Origin: Streptomyces yatensis
Lineage (GTDB): Bacteria > Actinomycetota > Actinomycetes > Streptomycetales > Streptomycetaceae
Length of the DNA: 64,000 nt
Direction: 5' to 3'
NCBI RefSeq assembly: GCF_018069625.1
Contig: NZ_CP072941.1
Span: forward strand, 682,001-746,000
The notes under the pieces were generated by a model. The model ran no database searches and was not told the origin of the DNA. It was given only the letters and a program-made list of their open reading frames with translations. Shown in pieces: positions 6,001 to 14,579 of this stretch (its first letter is position 1; the number at the start of each line of letters is the position of its first letter). The translations under genes and the position numbers were made by a program.

Positions 6001-7433
6001 GCGTTCGCTCCGGGTGCCAGATCGAGAGCCAGCTGCTCGAGTTGTCGCTTGTCGGGCTTGCCGTTGCGGTTCAGGGGGAACCGCTCCAGGACGTGAATGC
6101 GGTTGGGGTGCTCGAAGGCGGGCAGCAGGGAGCCGATCGGCTCCCGCCAGAACCGCGACTCCCGCTGCTGCTCGTCCTCCACGAAGAAGACCAGCTGGCA
6201 ACCGCGCTGCTCGTCGGGGACGGGCACGACCTTGACGAGACAGCCGCCCGCGGCCAGCTTGTGCTCGATGATCTCGGGGTAGAGCGTATGGCCGTTGCGG
6301 TGCACCGCGGACTTCCGGCCGAGGACGAAGAGGTTGTCCCCGCCGTCGAGATAGCCGAAGTCGCCGGTGGGGTACCAGTCGGTCTTGGCCGGGTCGACGG
6401 GGGCCACCGTGCCGTCGTCCGCCAGGTAACCCTCCATCAGATCGGGCGAGTGGACCTGGATCTCCCCGACCTCGCCCGAGGGGAGGGCCGCGCCCTCGTC
6501 GTCCACGATCCGCAGCTTCAGGCCCTGGACGGCCCGCCCGCAGGCCACGACGTTGTCCTCGGTCGCGAAGGCCACGTTTCCGGCCTCGGTGCTGCCGTAG
6601 CTGTCCAGCAGGGGCAGCCCGAACCTCTTGACGTAGTCGCCGACCAGACCGGGGTCCAGCGGGGCGGCCCCGCTGCAGAACATGCGGACACCCGACAGCT
6701 CGTCCCCCAGGGCGGGCTTACGGCCGATCATGTTGAGCATGCTGCGGTAGCTGGCCGGGGTGGCGTCGACCACCGTCGCCCCGCAGGTGCCCGCCATGGT
6801 CATCGCCCGGTCCAGCCGCCGGTAGGGCGCGATGACCAGCGAGCACTTGACCAGCCAGGCGATGAGCACCATGGACAGCCCGTACTGGTGGGAGAAGGGC
6901 AGCAGCGGCAGCAGGACGTCGTCGGAGCGGTGGCCCACCTGCTCGGCGTTACGCTGAAGGTTCTTCAGGAACTTCGCCCCGGTCTTGACGACGCCCTTGG
7001 GCTCCCCGGTGGACCCGGAGGACCACATGATCAGGCCGTCGGGCAGCTCGCACCAGGTGTCGAAGGACAGCCGCCGCTCGGCGGGCGACTGCTCCACGGC
7101 CGCCACGAGCAGTTCGTAGACGGTGACCCGGGCCGGCCCGCTCTCGGGCATCGGGGTGTCGTCGTCCACCACGCATATCTTGACGCCGGCCCGGTCACAG
7201 ATGCGCTGTGTCGCCTCCGCCCGCTCCTGGTGGTCGACCATGACGATCGACGCGCCGACGTGCATCAGGGCGAGGAGGGCCCCCACGTAACCGGCGGAGT
7301 TGCCCGCCTTCAGCATGACCCGGGTGCCGTCGCTGATGCCACGCTCGCGCAGCGCGTCGGCGATGCCCAGGGCCCGCTGCTCGAACTCGGGAAGCGTGTG
7401 CACCGCTTCCGTCGTAAAGAGCTTTGCGGTCAT
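5997..7433 (-). CDS. Acyl-CoA ligase (ANL superfamily), probable starter-unit activator
   Basis: A 478-residue adenylate-forming enzyme. Motifs in order: SSGSTGEPKGV (ATP P-loop, near residue 160), LLPFSHQYGLS, YGSTEAG (near 295), TGDFGYLDGGDNLFVLGR (near 380) and the C-terminal LNRNGKPDKRQLEQL with the catalytic Lys. The usual Asp in the hinge motif GRxxD is absent (GRKSAVHRNGHTLYP). An in-frame TGA lies directly upstream of the ATG at 7433, fixing the start; the ribosome-binding site is weak (AAGAAAGG, rather distant). No carrier-protein domain is attached. The partner is the acyltransferase gene it overlaps. The probable reaction is ATP + acid + CoA to acyl-CoA, feeding the PKS-E loading ACP. 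4-Guanidinobutyrate is the inferred substrate, from the polyketide pattern rather than from specificity residues. Direct loading of an ACP without CoA remains possible. Confidence 0.78.
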   Translation of the reverse strand: MTAKLFTTEAVHTLPEFEQRALGIADALRERGISDGTRVMLKAGNSAGYVGALLALMHVGASIVMVDHQERAEATQRICDRAGVKICVVDDDTPMPESGPARVTVYELLVAAVEQSPAERRLSFDTWCELPDGLIMWSSGSTGEPKGVVKTGAKFLKNLQRNAEQVGHRSDDVLLPLLPFSHQYGLSMVLIAWLVKCSLVIAPYRRLDRAMTMAGTCGATVVDATPASYRSMLNMIGRKPALGDELSGVRMFCSGAAPLDPGLVGDYVKRFGLPLLDSYGSTEAGNVAFATEDNVVACGRAVQGLKLRIVDDEGAALPSGEVGEIQVHSPDLMEGYLADDGTVAPVDPAKTDWYPTGDFGYLDGGDNLFVLGRKSAVHRNGHTLYPEIIEHKLAAGGCLVKVVPVPDEQRGCQLVFFVEDEQQRESRFWREPIGSLLPAFEHPNRIHVLERFPLNRNGKPDKRQLEQLALDLAPGANA

Positions 7434-7512
7434 CGGGTTTCACTGTGCCTTTCTTCTTCTTGAAGCTCTGGGGGGTGAGGAACACCCGCGACGAGGGCGG
7501 ACGTTGCCCGAG

Positions 7513-7552
7513 AGTCCGAGTCCCCCCGGAGGTCTCCGGGGGGACTCGGACT
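7513..7552 (-). terminator. Perfect hairpin after PKS-E
   Basis: AGTCCGAGTCCCCCCGGA at 7513-7530 pairs base for base with 7535-7552 around a 4-base loop (GGTC). The 18-bp stem begins only 4 bp past the PKS-E stop and precedes the ligase gene. It should end most PKS-E transcripts or protect their 3' end, so the ligase and acyltransferase genes probably rely on read-through or on a promoter in 7434-7512. Confidence 0.85.
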
Positions 7553-7555
7553 TCA

Positions 7556-10500
7556 TCAGGAGTCGAGGTCTCCGAGCATCATGTCGATCAGGTCGTCGTC
7601 GTCCATCGCGTCGATGGAGTCCGTCTCCTTCTCCTCGGCGTTCTTCTCGGCCTGCTCCTTGCCGCTCGCCAGCTCCGTGAGCGTGTCCAGCAGACCGGCG
7701 CGGCGCAGCCGCTCCAGCGGAATCGACGCCAGCACGGCACGGATCCTGGCCTCTTCCGGATCGACGTCCGGCTCGGCCGGGCTGTCCGTCGCCACCCGGC
7801 CACGCAGGTACTCGGCGAGCGCCGCCGGCGTGGGGTTGTCGAAGATCAGCGTGGAGGGGAGGCGGAGCCCGGTGGCCGAGTTCAGCCGGTTGCGGAACTC
7901 CACACCCGCCAGTGAGTCGAACCCGAGGTTCTGGAACGAGCGGTCGGGCTCGATGGACTGGGCGCCGCTGTGCCCCAGCACCATCGCCGCACTGCCGCGC
8001 ACCAGGTCCAGCAGCGCACGGTCGAGTTCGGCTCCGGAGAGACCGGCCAGCTTCACCCGGGCCGATTCCGGAGCGGCCGCCTTGCCGTCGGCCGCCGCCT
8101 TGCTCCGCACCCGGACCACACCGCGCAGCAGGGTGGGGATGTCCGCCTGGCCGCTGAGCGCCGAGGTCTCCAGCCGCATCGGCACCAGCAGGGCGTCCTC
8201 GCCCGACCGGCCGGCGTCCAGCAGGCGCAGACCGCCCGCCATGGACAGGGCCGCCATGCCCTCGCGCGCCATGCGCACCATGTCCGCCTGGCTGAGCGTG
8301 CCGGTCATGCCGCCGCCCTGTTCCCACGGACCCCAGGCCAGCGATGTGGCGGGGAGGCCGAGGGAGCGCCGGTGTGCGGCGAGCGCGTCCAGGAAGGCGT
8401 TGGCCGCGGCGTAGTTGCCCTGTCCCGGGCTGCCGAACACACCGGCGACGGACGAGAACATCACGAACTGCGCCAGGTCCAGATGGCGGGTCAGCTCGTG
8501 CAGATTCCACGCCGCGTCGACCTTCGGCTCGAAGACCGCGTCGATCCGCTTCGGCGACAGGGTGTCGATGACACCGTCGTCGAGTACGCCCGCCGCGTGC
8601 ACGACCGCGGTCAGCGGGTGCTCGGCGGGCACCGCGGACAGCACCCGCTCCAGCGACGCGCGGTCGGCCACGTCGCAGGCCGCCAGCGTCACCGACGCGC
8701 CCGCCTCGGCCAGTTCGGCCTTGAGGTCGGCGGCGCCCGCCGCGTCCGGCCCGCGCCGGGAGACCAGCACCAGGTTGCGCACTCCGTGCTCGGCCACCAG
8801 ATGGCGCGCCACCTCGCTGCCCAGGCCGCCGGTGCCACCGGTCACCAGCACCGAACCCTCGGTGTTCAGGGGGTGGGACATGGTGAACACGTTCTTGCCG
8901 ATGTGCCGGGCCTGGCTGATGTGCCGGATCGCGTCCGGGGCCCGGCGCACGTCCCACGCCGTCAGCGGGAGGGGGTGCAGCGCGCCGCTGTCGAAGAGGG
9001 CGACCAGTTCGACCAGCATCCGCTGGACCCAGTCGTAGTCGGCGACGACCAGGTCGTACGCCTCGTACTTGACCCCGGGGTGCTCGGCGGCGACGACCTC
9101 GGGGTCGCGCACATCGATCTTGCCCATCTCCAGGAAGCGCCCGCCCCTGGGCATCAGCCGCAGGGACGCGTCGACGAACTCGCGGGCGAGCGAGTCCAGC
9201 ACCATGTCCATGCCCCGGCCGCCGGACGCCTCCATGAAGCGCCGCTCGAACTCCAGGTCACGCGAGGAGGCGATGTGCTTCTCGTCGAATCCCATCGCCC
9301 GCAGGGTGTCCCACTTGCCGGGGCTGGCCGTGGCGTACACCTCGGCGCCGAGGTGGCGCGCGAGTTGCGTGGCCGCCATGCCCACACCACCGGTGGCGGT
9401 GTGCACGAGGATGGACTCGCCCGGCTGCAGCTTGCCGAGTTCCACCAGGCCGATGTAGGCCGTCAGGAAGACCACCGGCACCGACGCGCCCTGCGCGAAC
9501 GTCCAGCCGCGCGGCATGGGGACGATCTGCCGCCGGTCGGCGATCGCGATGGGCCCGAACGATGCGTTGATCATGCCCATGACCCGGTCACCGGGTGCCA
9601 GGTCGGTGACTCCCGGGCCGACCTCCAGGACCACACCGGCGCCCTCGCCACCCATGGTGGCGTGGTCGTCGGGGTACATGCCGATGGCGATCAGCGCGTC
9701 CCGGAAGTTCAGACCGGCGGCGCGCACCGCGATCCGGACGTAGCCGGGAGCCAGCGGCGCCTCGGCCGACGGGTCGGGCTGCAGCGAGAGGTTGTCCAGG
9801 GTGCCTCCGCCGCTGGTGCCCAGTTTCCACGCGGAGGTGTCGGCGGGGGCCTCGAGCACCCGCCCGGCGGCGTTCCTGGCGAGCCGGGGAATCAGCCCCT
9901 GGCCCACCCGAACGGCCACCTCGCGCTCGCCCGCCGCGATGGCGGCCGTCACCAGGCCGGCGGCGGCGGTGGCGGATTCGGCGTGGCGGTCGATGTCCAC
10001 CAGCACGAGCCGGCCCGGGTTCTCCGTGGCCGCCGAGCGCACCAGTCCCCACACGGCGGCGTTGGCCAGTCCGGCCACGCCCTCGCCCGGGCCGGTCGCG
10101 ACCGCGTCGCCGGTCACCACCACCAGCCGGGATCCCTCGAACCGGTCCTCCGCCAGCCAGGACTGCACCAGGGCCAGCGCCCGGTGGGTCGACTTCCGGG
10201 CGGCGTCGGCGATGTCCTCGGTGTCCGGCGCGGCGCCGCACCAGGCCCAGACCACGTCCGGGAGCGCGGCGCCCCCGTCGACGGCGGCGAGGAGCTCGTC
10301 CGTCCCGGCGTACTCGGCGTACTCGACGCCGGAGGCGGCGAGCAGTTCGCCCGCCCGGGCCCGGTCGGCGCCGATGACCGCCGCGGACACACCGTCCACG
10401 GTGAGGCTGCCGCCCCGCGCGGCGGGGAACACATCCCAGTTGGCCCGGAACAGCGTTCCGTCGCCGCCGCTGGAGCGCGGACCCGAGGCGAACCGCTCGG

Positions 10501-13500
10501 GCGCCACCTCGCGCACCACCAGCGACTCCACCGAGGCGACGGGCTCACCCATGGCGTCGGTCACCAGCAGCGCGACCGTGTCCTTGCCCTGCGGGCGCAG
10601 CCGCACCCGCACCCGTCCGGCGCCCACCGCGTGCAGGGTCACCCCGGTGAAGGAGAACGGCAGCGTCACGCGCCCGCTCTCGCCGCCGAAGTCGCCCATC
10701 TCCATGGCGTGCAGGGCGGCATCCAGCAGGGCGGGGTGCAGGCCGAAGCGTCCGGCGTCCTGGGCCGCCGAGTCCGGCAGCGCCACCTCGGCGTAGACAT
10801 CGCCGTCCAGCCGCCAGACCGACTCCAGCCCCTGGAAGACCGGCCCGTATCCGTAACCGACCTGGGCCAGGCCCTCGTAGAAGCCCTCCATCGGCACCTG
10901 CTCGGCGCCCGGGACGGGCCACTGCAGCAGGCTGTCGGTGACCGCGGCTCCGCTGTCCGCCTCGAGGACACCCTGGGCGTGGCGCACCCATTCCTCGCCC
11001 GGCTCGTCGCTGTCGGAGCGCGAGTACACGCCGAGCGGCCGTACCCCGGACTCGTCCGTGGGGCCGACCACGAGCTGGACGCGGACGCCGCCCTGCTCGG
11101 GCAGGAGCAGCGGCGTCTCGAGGGTGAGCTCGCCAAGCCGTCCGGCCCCGGTCTCGGTGCCCGCGAGCAGGCCCAGCTCCACGAACCCGGTGCCGGGGAA
11201 GAGCACTCCGCCGGCCACGGCGTGGTCGGCGAGCCAGGGGTGCGTCTGCAGGGAGAGCCGCCCCGTCAGCACGGTGCGCTCGCCGTCGGCCAGTTCGGTG
11301 AGGCCGCCGAGCAGCGGGTGGTCCACCCGGCCGAGGCCGACGCTGCGGGCGTCACCGGTCACGGCGCCGCCCGCCTCGAGCCAGTACCGCTTGTGCTGGA
11401 AGGCGTAGGTCGGCAGGCCGACCCGGCGGGCGCCGCGCCCGGCGTACACCGCGTTCCAGTCCACGCCGACGCCGTTGGTGTAGAGGGTGGCGACGGCCTC
11501 CGCCAGCGTCTGCGCCTCGGCGCGCCCGGCCCGGGCCAGGGGCACGAACGCCGCGTCGGCGTCGATGGCGTCCAGGCAGTCCTGGCCCATCGCGGTGAGC
11601 ACGGCGTCGGGGCCGAGCTCCACGCAGGTCGTCACTCCCTGGGCCGCCAGGGAGCGCATGCCGTCGTCGAAGCGGACGGCTTCACGCACATGGCGGACCC
11701 AGTACTCGGCGGTGGCCAGTTCGTCGCCGGCCACATCGCCGGTGACATTGGAGATGACCGGGATCGCCGGGGCCGAGTACGCCAGGCAGTCGGCGAGCTG
11801 GCGGAACTCCTCCAGCATGGCGTCCATCCGGGGGGAGTGGAACGCGTGGCTCACCCGCAGCCGCTTGGTCTTGCGGCCCTGTGCCTCCCAGAGGCCGGCG
11901 AGTTCGAGCACCGCGTCCTCGTCGCCCGAGAGCACCACGGAGGTGGGACCGTTGAGCGCCGCCAGCGACACCTGGTCCTCGCGGCCCTTCAGGCTCTCCA
12001 GGACCTCCTGCTCCGACGCCTGGACGGCCACCATGGCGCCGCCCTCGGGCAGTTCCTGCATCAGCCGCCCACGGGCCGCGACCAGGGCGCACGCGTCCTC
12101 CAGGGACAGCACCCCGGCGACGTGTGCGGCCGCGATCTCGCCCACCGAGTGCCCCATCAGGAAGTCGGGGCGCACACCCCAGGACTCCAGCAGGCGGAAC
12201 AGCGCCACCTCGAAGGCGAACAGCCCGGCCTGGGTGAACATCGTCTGGTTCAGCTCGTCACCGGACGTGTTCCCGGCGTCGGCGGCGTCGTCCTCGGGGC
12301 CGAACACCACGTCGAGCACGGAGGTGCCGAGGCGGACCTCCAGATAGTCGCAGGCCTCGTCGAATACGTCGGCGAACAGCGGGTAGGTCTCGTAGAGTTC
12401 CCGGCCCATGCCCATCCGCTGGGCGCCCTGGCCGGTGAAGAGGAAGGCCACCCGCTGCGCCCTGGACCTGCCCAGCACCAGGCCCGGCGCGTCGGTGTCC
12501 TCGGCGAGCGCCGCGAGTCCCCGCAGCAGCCCGTCCCGGTCGGAGGCCACCACCACGGCCCGCTGCTCCAGTGCGGCACGCGTCACCGCGGACGACCATC
12601 CGACGTCGACCGGGCTCGCGTCGCGGTCGCGCACCACGTGCTCGCGCAGCCGCGCGGCCTGCGCCCGCAGCGCCTCCTCGCTCCTGGCGGACACCAGCCA
12701 CGAGATGGGCTGGGACGCCGTCTCCTCGAGGTCGGCGTCGTCGGGCGCGGAGACGGGCTCCTGCGGCGGGGCCTGCTCGATGATGGCGTGTGCGTTGGTG
12801 CCGCTCATGCCGAACGAGGAGATACCGGCACGGCGCGGCTGCCCGTTCTGTGGCCACGCGCGCTGCTCGGCGAGGAGCGCGACGCCGCCCGACGCCCAGT
12901 CCACGTGCGGGGTCGGCACCTCCACGTGCAGCGTCTTGGGCATGATGCCGTGGCGCATGGCCATCACCATCTTGATGACGGCACCCGCACCGGCCGCCGC
13001 CTGGGTGTGGCCGATGTTCGACTTGAGGGACCCCAGCCAGACCGGCTCCCCCTCCGGGCGGCTCTCGCCGTAGGTGGCCATCAGCGCCTGCGCCTCGATG
13101 GGGTCACCGAGCGAGGTGCCGGTGCCGTGCGCCTCGATGACGTCGATCTGGTCCGCGGTCAGCTCGGCGTTGGCCAGTGCCTGCCGGATGACGCGCTGCT
13201 GGGAGCGCCCGTTGGGGGCGGTCAGACCGTTGGAGGCGCCGTCCTGGTTGACGGCGGTGCCACGGACGATGGCCAGCACCTCGTGGCCGTTGCGCCGGGC
13301 GTCCGAGAGCCGCTCCACCAGCAGGACGCCGACGCCCTCGGCCCACGACGTGCCGTCGGCCTCGGCGCCGAACGCCTTGCAGCGCCCGTTGGAGGAGAGC
13401 CCGCGCTGGCGGCTGAAGAGGATGAAGTCACCCGGGGTGGGCATGGTGGCGACGCCGGTGGCGAGCGCCAGGTCGCACTCGCCCTGGCGCAGCGAGTGCG

Positions 13501-14467
13501 CCGCCTGGTGCAGGGAGACCAGCGACGAGGAGCACGCGGTGTCCACGGTCCACGCCGGGCCCTCGAAGCCGAAGGTGTAGGCGATGCGCCCGGAGGCGAC
13601 GCTGCCCGCGATGCCGGTCAGCGCATAGCCCTCCAGGCCGCTCTTGGTGCTCTGGAGGTGGGGTCCGTAGTCGTGGTGCTCCGCGCCGGTGAAGACGGCG
13701 GTCCGGCTGCCCCGCAGCTTGGTGACATCGATACCGGCCCGCTCGAAGACCTCCCAGCTGGTCTCCAGCAGCAGCCGCTGCTGCGGGTCCATGGCCAGCG
13801 CCTCGCGGGGCGATATGCCGAAGAACTCCGCGTCGAACTCGGGGGCGTCGTGGATGAACCCGCCCTCGGTGGCGTAGCTGGTGCCGGGCTGGTCCGGGTC
13901 CGGGCTGTAGAGCGCCTCCAGGTCCCAGCCGCGGTCGGTGGGGAACGGGGTGATGGCGTCGACGCCCTCGGAGACCACCTTCCACAGGTCCTCGGGGCTG
14001 TTGACGCCGCCGGGGAAGCGGCAGCTCATCCCGACGATCGCGATGGGGTCGTCCGAGCCCACGACGGCACGCGCGGGAGCGGTGTCGTCCCCGGCGACGG
14101 GGAAGATCTTCCGGTGGAGGTGGTCCACCAGCTCACTGGGCGTCGGATAGTCGTAGGCGAGCGACACATCGAGGGTGAGCCCGGTGGCGGCGACCAGCCC
14201 GCGGTGCAGATTGACCGCCGCGAGCGAGTCCAGCCCCAGGTCGAGGAACGAGCTCTCCGCGTCGAGGGTACGCGGTGACTCCGACCGCAGCGCCGCGGCG
14301 ACGTGTGCGTGTACCAGGTCGAACAGGACCCTGCGCTGTTCGAGGTCCGGCAGTTCCCTGAAGTCCGGTGCGAGTGAAGGAAGTTCGCCTGGGCTCTCGC
14401 CGCAATCCGGCCCAGCCTGGATTCCGGACTCGCCTGAGTCGCTGGACCCGCGCAACATGCTGCTCAC
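7556..14467 (-). CDS. PKS-E: loading ACP plus first extension module (ACP-KS-AT-DH-ER-KR-ACP)
   Basis: A 2303-residue type I PKS. Domains by approximate residue: loading ACP 37-125 (DLGLDSL), KS 137-566 (DTACSSS, EAHGTGT, NIGH), AT 667-1027 (GHSVGE and HAFH, so malonyl-CoA), DH 1032-1329 ([20 protein letters not shown]), ER 1547-1862 ([14 protein letters not shown]; intact Rossmann segment TGGVGMAA), KR 1866-2059 ([11 protein letters not shown], Ser-Tyr-Asn; B-type), ACP 2149-2219 (GFDSL), and a C-terminal acidic docking segment ending [15 protein letters not shown]. The GTG at 14467 with AGGAG just upstream is preferred; ATG at 14458 is the alternative. It has no AT before the first ACP, so the starter must come from outside, and no N-terminal docking helix, so it starts the line. 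Its docking tail differs from those of PKS-A, -B and -C and should match a PKS gene lying beyond the right edge. The architecture equals the azalomycin F first module, reported to work iteratively. Confidence 0.9.
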   Translation of the reverse strand: MSSMLRGSSDSGESGIQAGPDCGESPGELPSLAPDFRELPDLEQRRVLFDLVHAHVAAALRSESPRTLDAESSFLDLGLDSLAAVNLHRGLVAATGLTLDVSLAYDYPTPSELVDHLHRKIFPVAGDDTAPARAVVGSDDPIAIVGMSCRFPGGVNSPEDLWKVVSEGVDAITPFPTDRGWDLEALYSPDPDQPGTSYATEGGFIHDAPEFDAEFFGISPREALAMDPQQRLLLETSWEVFERAGIDVTKLRGSRTAVFTGAEHHDYGPHLQSTKSGLEGYALTGIAGSVASGRIAYTFGFEGPAWTVDTACSSSLVSLHQAAHSLRQGECDLALATGVATMPTPGDFILFSRQRGLSSNGRCKAFGAEADGTSWAEGVGVLLVERLSDARRNGHEVLAIVRGTAVNQDGASNGLTAPNGRSQQRVIRQALANAELTADQIDVIEAHGTGTSLGDPIEAQALMATYGESRPEGEPVWLGSLKSNIGHTQAAAGAGAVIKMVMAMRHGIMPKTLHVEVPTPHVDWASGGVALLAEQRAWPQNGQPRRAGISSFGMSGTNAHAIIEQAPPQEPVSAPDDADLEETASQPISWLVSARSEEALRAQAARLREHVVRDRDASPVDVGWSSAVTRAALEQRAVVVASDRDGLLRGLAALAEDTDAPGLVLGRSRAQRVAFLFTGQGAQRMGMGRELYETYPLFADVFDEACDYLEVRLGTSVLDVVFGPEDDAADAGNTSGDELNQTMFTQAGLFAFEVALFRLLESWGVRPDFLMGHSVGEIAAAHVAGVLSLEDACALVAARGRLMQELPEGGAMVAVQASEQEVLESLKGREDQVSLAALNGPTSVVLSGDEDAVLELAGLWEAQGRKTKRLRVSHAFHSPRMDAMLEEFRQLADCLAYSAPAIPVISNVTGDVAGDELATAEYWVRHVREAVRFDDGMRSLAAQGVTTCVELGPDAVLTAMGQDCLDAIDADAAFVPLARAGRAEAQTLAEAVATLYTNGVGVDWNAVYAGRGARRVGLPTYAFQHKRYWLEAGGAVTGDARSVGLGRVDHPLLGGLTELADGERTVLTGRLSLQTHPWLADHAVAGGVLFPGTGFVELGLLAGTETGAGRLGELTLETPLLLPEQGGVRVQLVVGPTDESGVRPLGVYSRSDSDEPGEEWVRHAQGVLEADSGAAVTDSLLQWPVPGAEQVPMEGFYEGLAQVGYGYGPVFQGLESVWRLDGDVYAEVALPDSAAQDAGRFGLHPALLDAALHAMEMGDFGGESGRVTLPFSFTGVTLHAVGAGRVRVRLRPQGKDTVALLVTDAMGEPVASVESLVVREVAPERFASGPRSSGGDGTLFRANWDVFPAARGGSLTVDGVSAAVIGADRARAGELLAASGVEYAEYAGTDELLAAVDGGAALPDVVWAWCGAAPDTEDIADAARKSTHRALALVQSWLAEDRFEGSRLVVVTGDAVATGPGEGVAGLANAAVWGLVRSAATENPGRLVLVDIDRHAESATAAAGLVTAAIAAGEREVAVRVGQGLIPRLARNAAGRVLEAPADTSAWKLGTSGGGTLDNLSLQPDPSAEAPLAPGYVRIAVRAAGLNFRDALIAIGMYPDDHATMGGEGAGVVLEVGPGVTDLAPGDRVMGMINASFGPIAIADRRQIVPMPRGWTFAQGASVPVVFLTAYIGLVELGKLQPGESILVHTATGGVGMAATQLARHLGAEVYATASPGKWDTLRAMGFDEKHIASSRDLEFERRFMEASGGRGMDMVLDSLAREFVDASLRLMPRGGRFLEMGKIDVRDPEVVAAEHPGVKYEAYDLVVADYDWVQRMLVELVALFDSGALHPLPLTAWDVRRAPDAIRHISQARHIGKNVFTMSHPLNTEGSVLVTGGTGGLGSEVARHLVAEHGVRNLVLVSRRGPDAAGAADLKAELAEAGASVTLAACDVADRASLERVLSAVPAEHPLTAVVHAAGVLDDGVIDTLSPKRIDAVFEPKVDAAWNLHELTRHLDLAQFVMFSSVAGVFGSPGQGNYAAANAFLDALAAHRRSLGLPATSLAWGPWEQGGGMTGTLSQADMVRMAREGMAALSMAGGLRLLDAGRSGEDALLVPMRLETSALSGQADIPTLLRGVVRVRSKAAADGKAAAPESARVKLAGLSGAELDRALLDLVRGSAAMVLGHSGAQSIEPDRSFQNLGFDSLAGVEFRNRLNSATGLRLPSTLIFDNPTPAALAEYLRGRVATDSPAEPDVDPEEARIRAVLASIPLERLRRAGLLDTLTELASGKEQAEKNAEEKETDSIDAMDDDDLIDMMLGDLDS
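7800..14055 (-). other. Module E1: KS-AT(malonyl)-DH-ER-KR(B)-ACP
   Basis: First extension module, all reductive domains intact by motif. Active-site positions: KS Cys around 13540, AT GHSVGE at 12132-12157, DH motif at 11200-11245, ER at 8880-9826, KR nucleotide-binding motif around 8835, ACP serine around 7915. One use gives a saturated two-carbon extension. If used twice with the ER off once, as reported for azalomycin F, it would give an alkene and a saturated unit. Confidence 0.85.
14092..14356 (-). other. Loading ACP of PKS-E
   Basis: A carrier domain with LGLDSLAAV around the phosphopantetheine serine (about 14235), preceded by 36 Ser/Gly/Glu/Pro-rich residues. It is not preceded by a KSQ, AT or A domain. 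This is the layout of PKSs primed by a separate ligase and acyltransferase. Confidence 0.85.
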
Positions 14468-14536
14468 CTATCTCCTGCTTTGTGGAAAAACCTTGTGGCA
14501 AAGCTGTGCGCCGCGCTGAACGCAGCATCGGCGTGG

Positions 14537-14572
14537 GCGCCCGCCCGGCACTCGTCGGTGCCGGGCGGGCGC
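14537..14572 (-). terminator. Perfect hairpin after the thioesterase-bearing PKS-D
   Basis: GCGCCCGCCCGGCAC at 14537-14551 pairs perfectly with 14558-14572 around a 6-base loop (TCGTCG). It starts 8 bp after the PKS-D stop and lies 70 bp before PKS-E, so it separates the PKS-A-to-D transcript from PKS-E. A PKS-E promoter would have to lie in 14468-14536. Confidence 0.85.
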
Positions 14573-14579
14573 GTGGCCG

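Noticed and set aside
6001..6201. Longer start for the acyltransferase
   Set aside because: The extension would overlap 200 bp of the ligase gene and reads as Arg/Ala/Pro shadow sequence. The ATG at 6000 forms a typical ATGA coupling.
4966..7433. Macrolactam-type (VinK/VinN-like) amino acid starter loading
   Set aside because: The ligase and free-standing AT could suggest beta-amino acid macrolactams, but no separate ACP, second adenylation enzyme, aminomutase or peptidase is present. The loading ACP is fused to the PKS and the product pattern fits marginolactones better. Not fully excluded.
7970..14278. Long plus-strand open frames opposite PKS-E (7970-14278), PKS-D/C (17304-23270) and PKS-C (22649-28402)
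   Set aside because: Same cause: antisense shadows of high-GC megasynthase genes with no recognisable product or ribosome-binding site.
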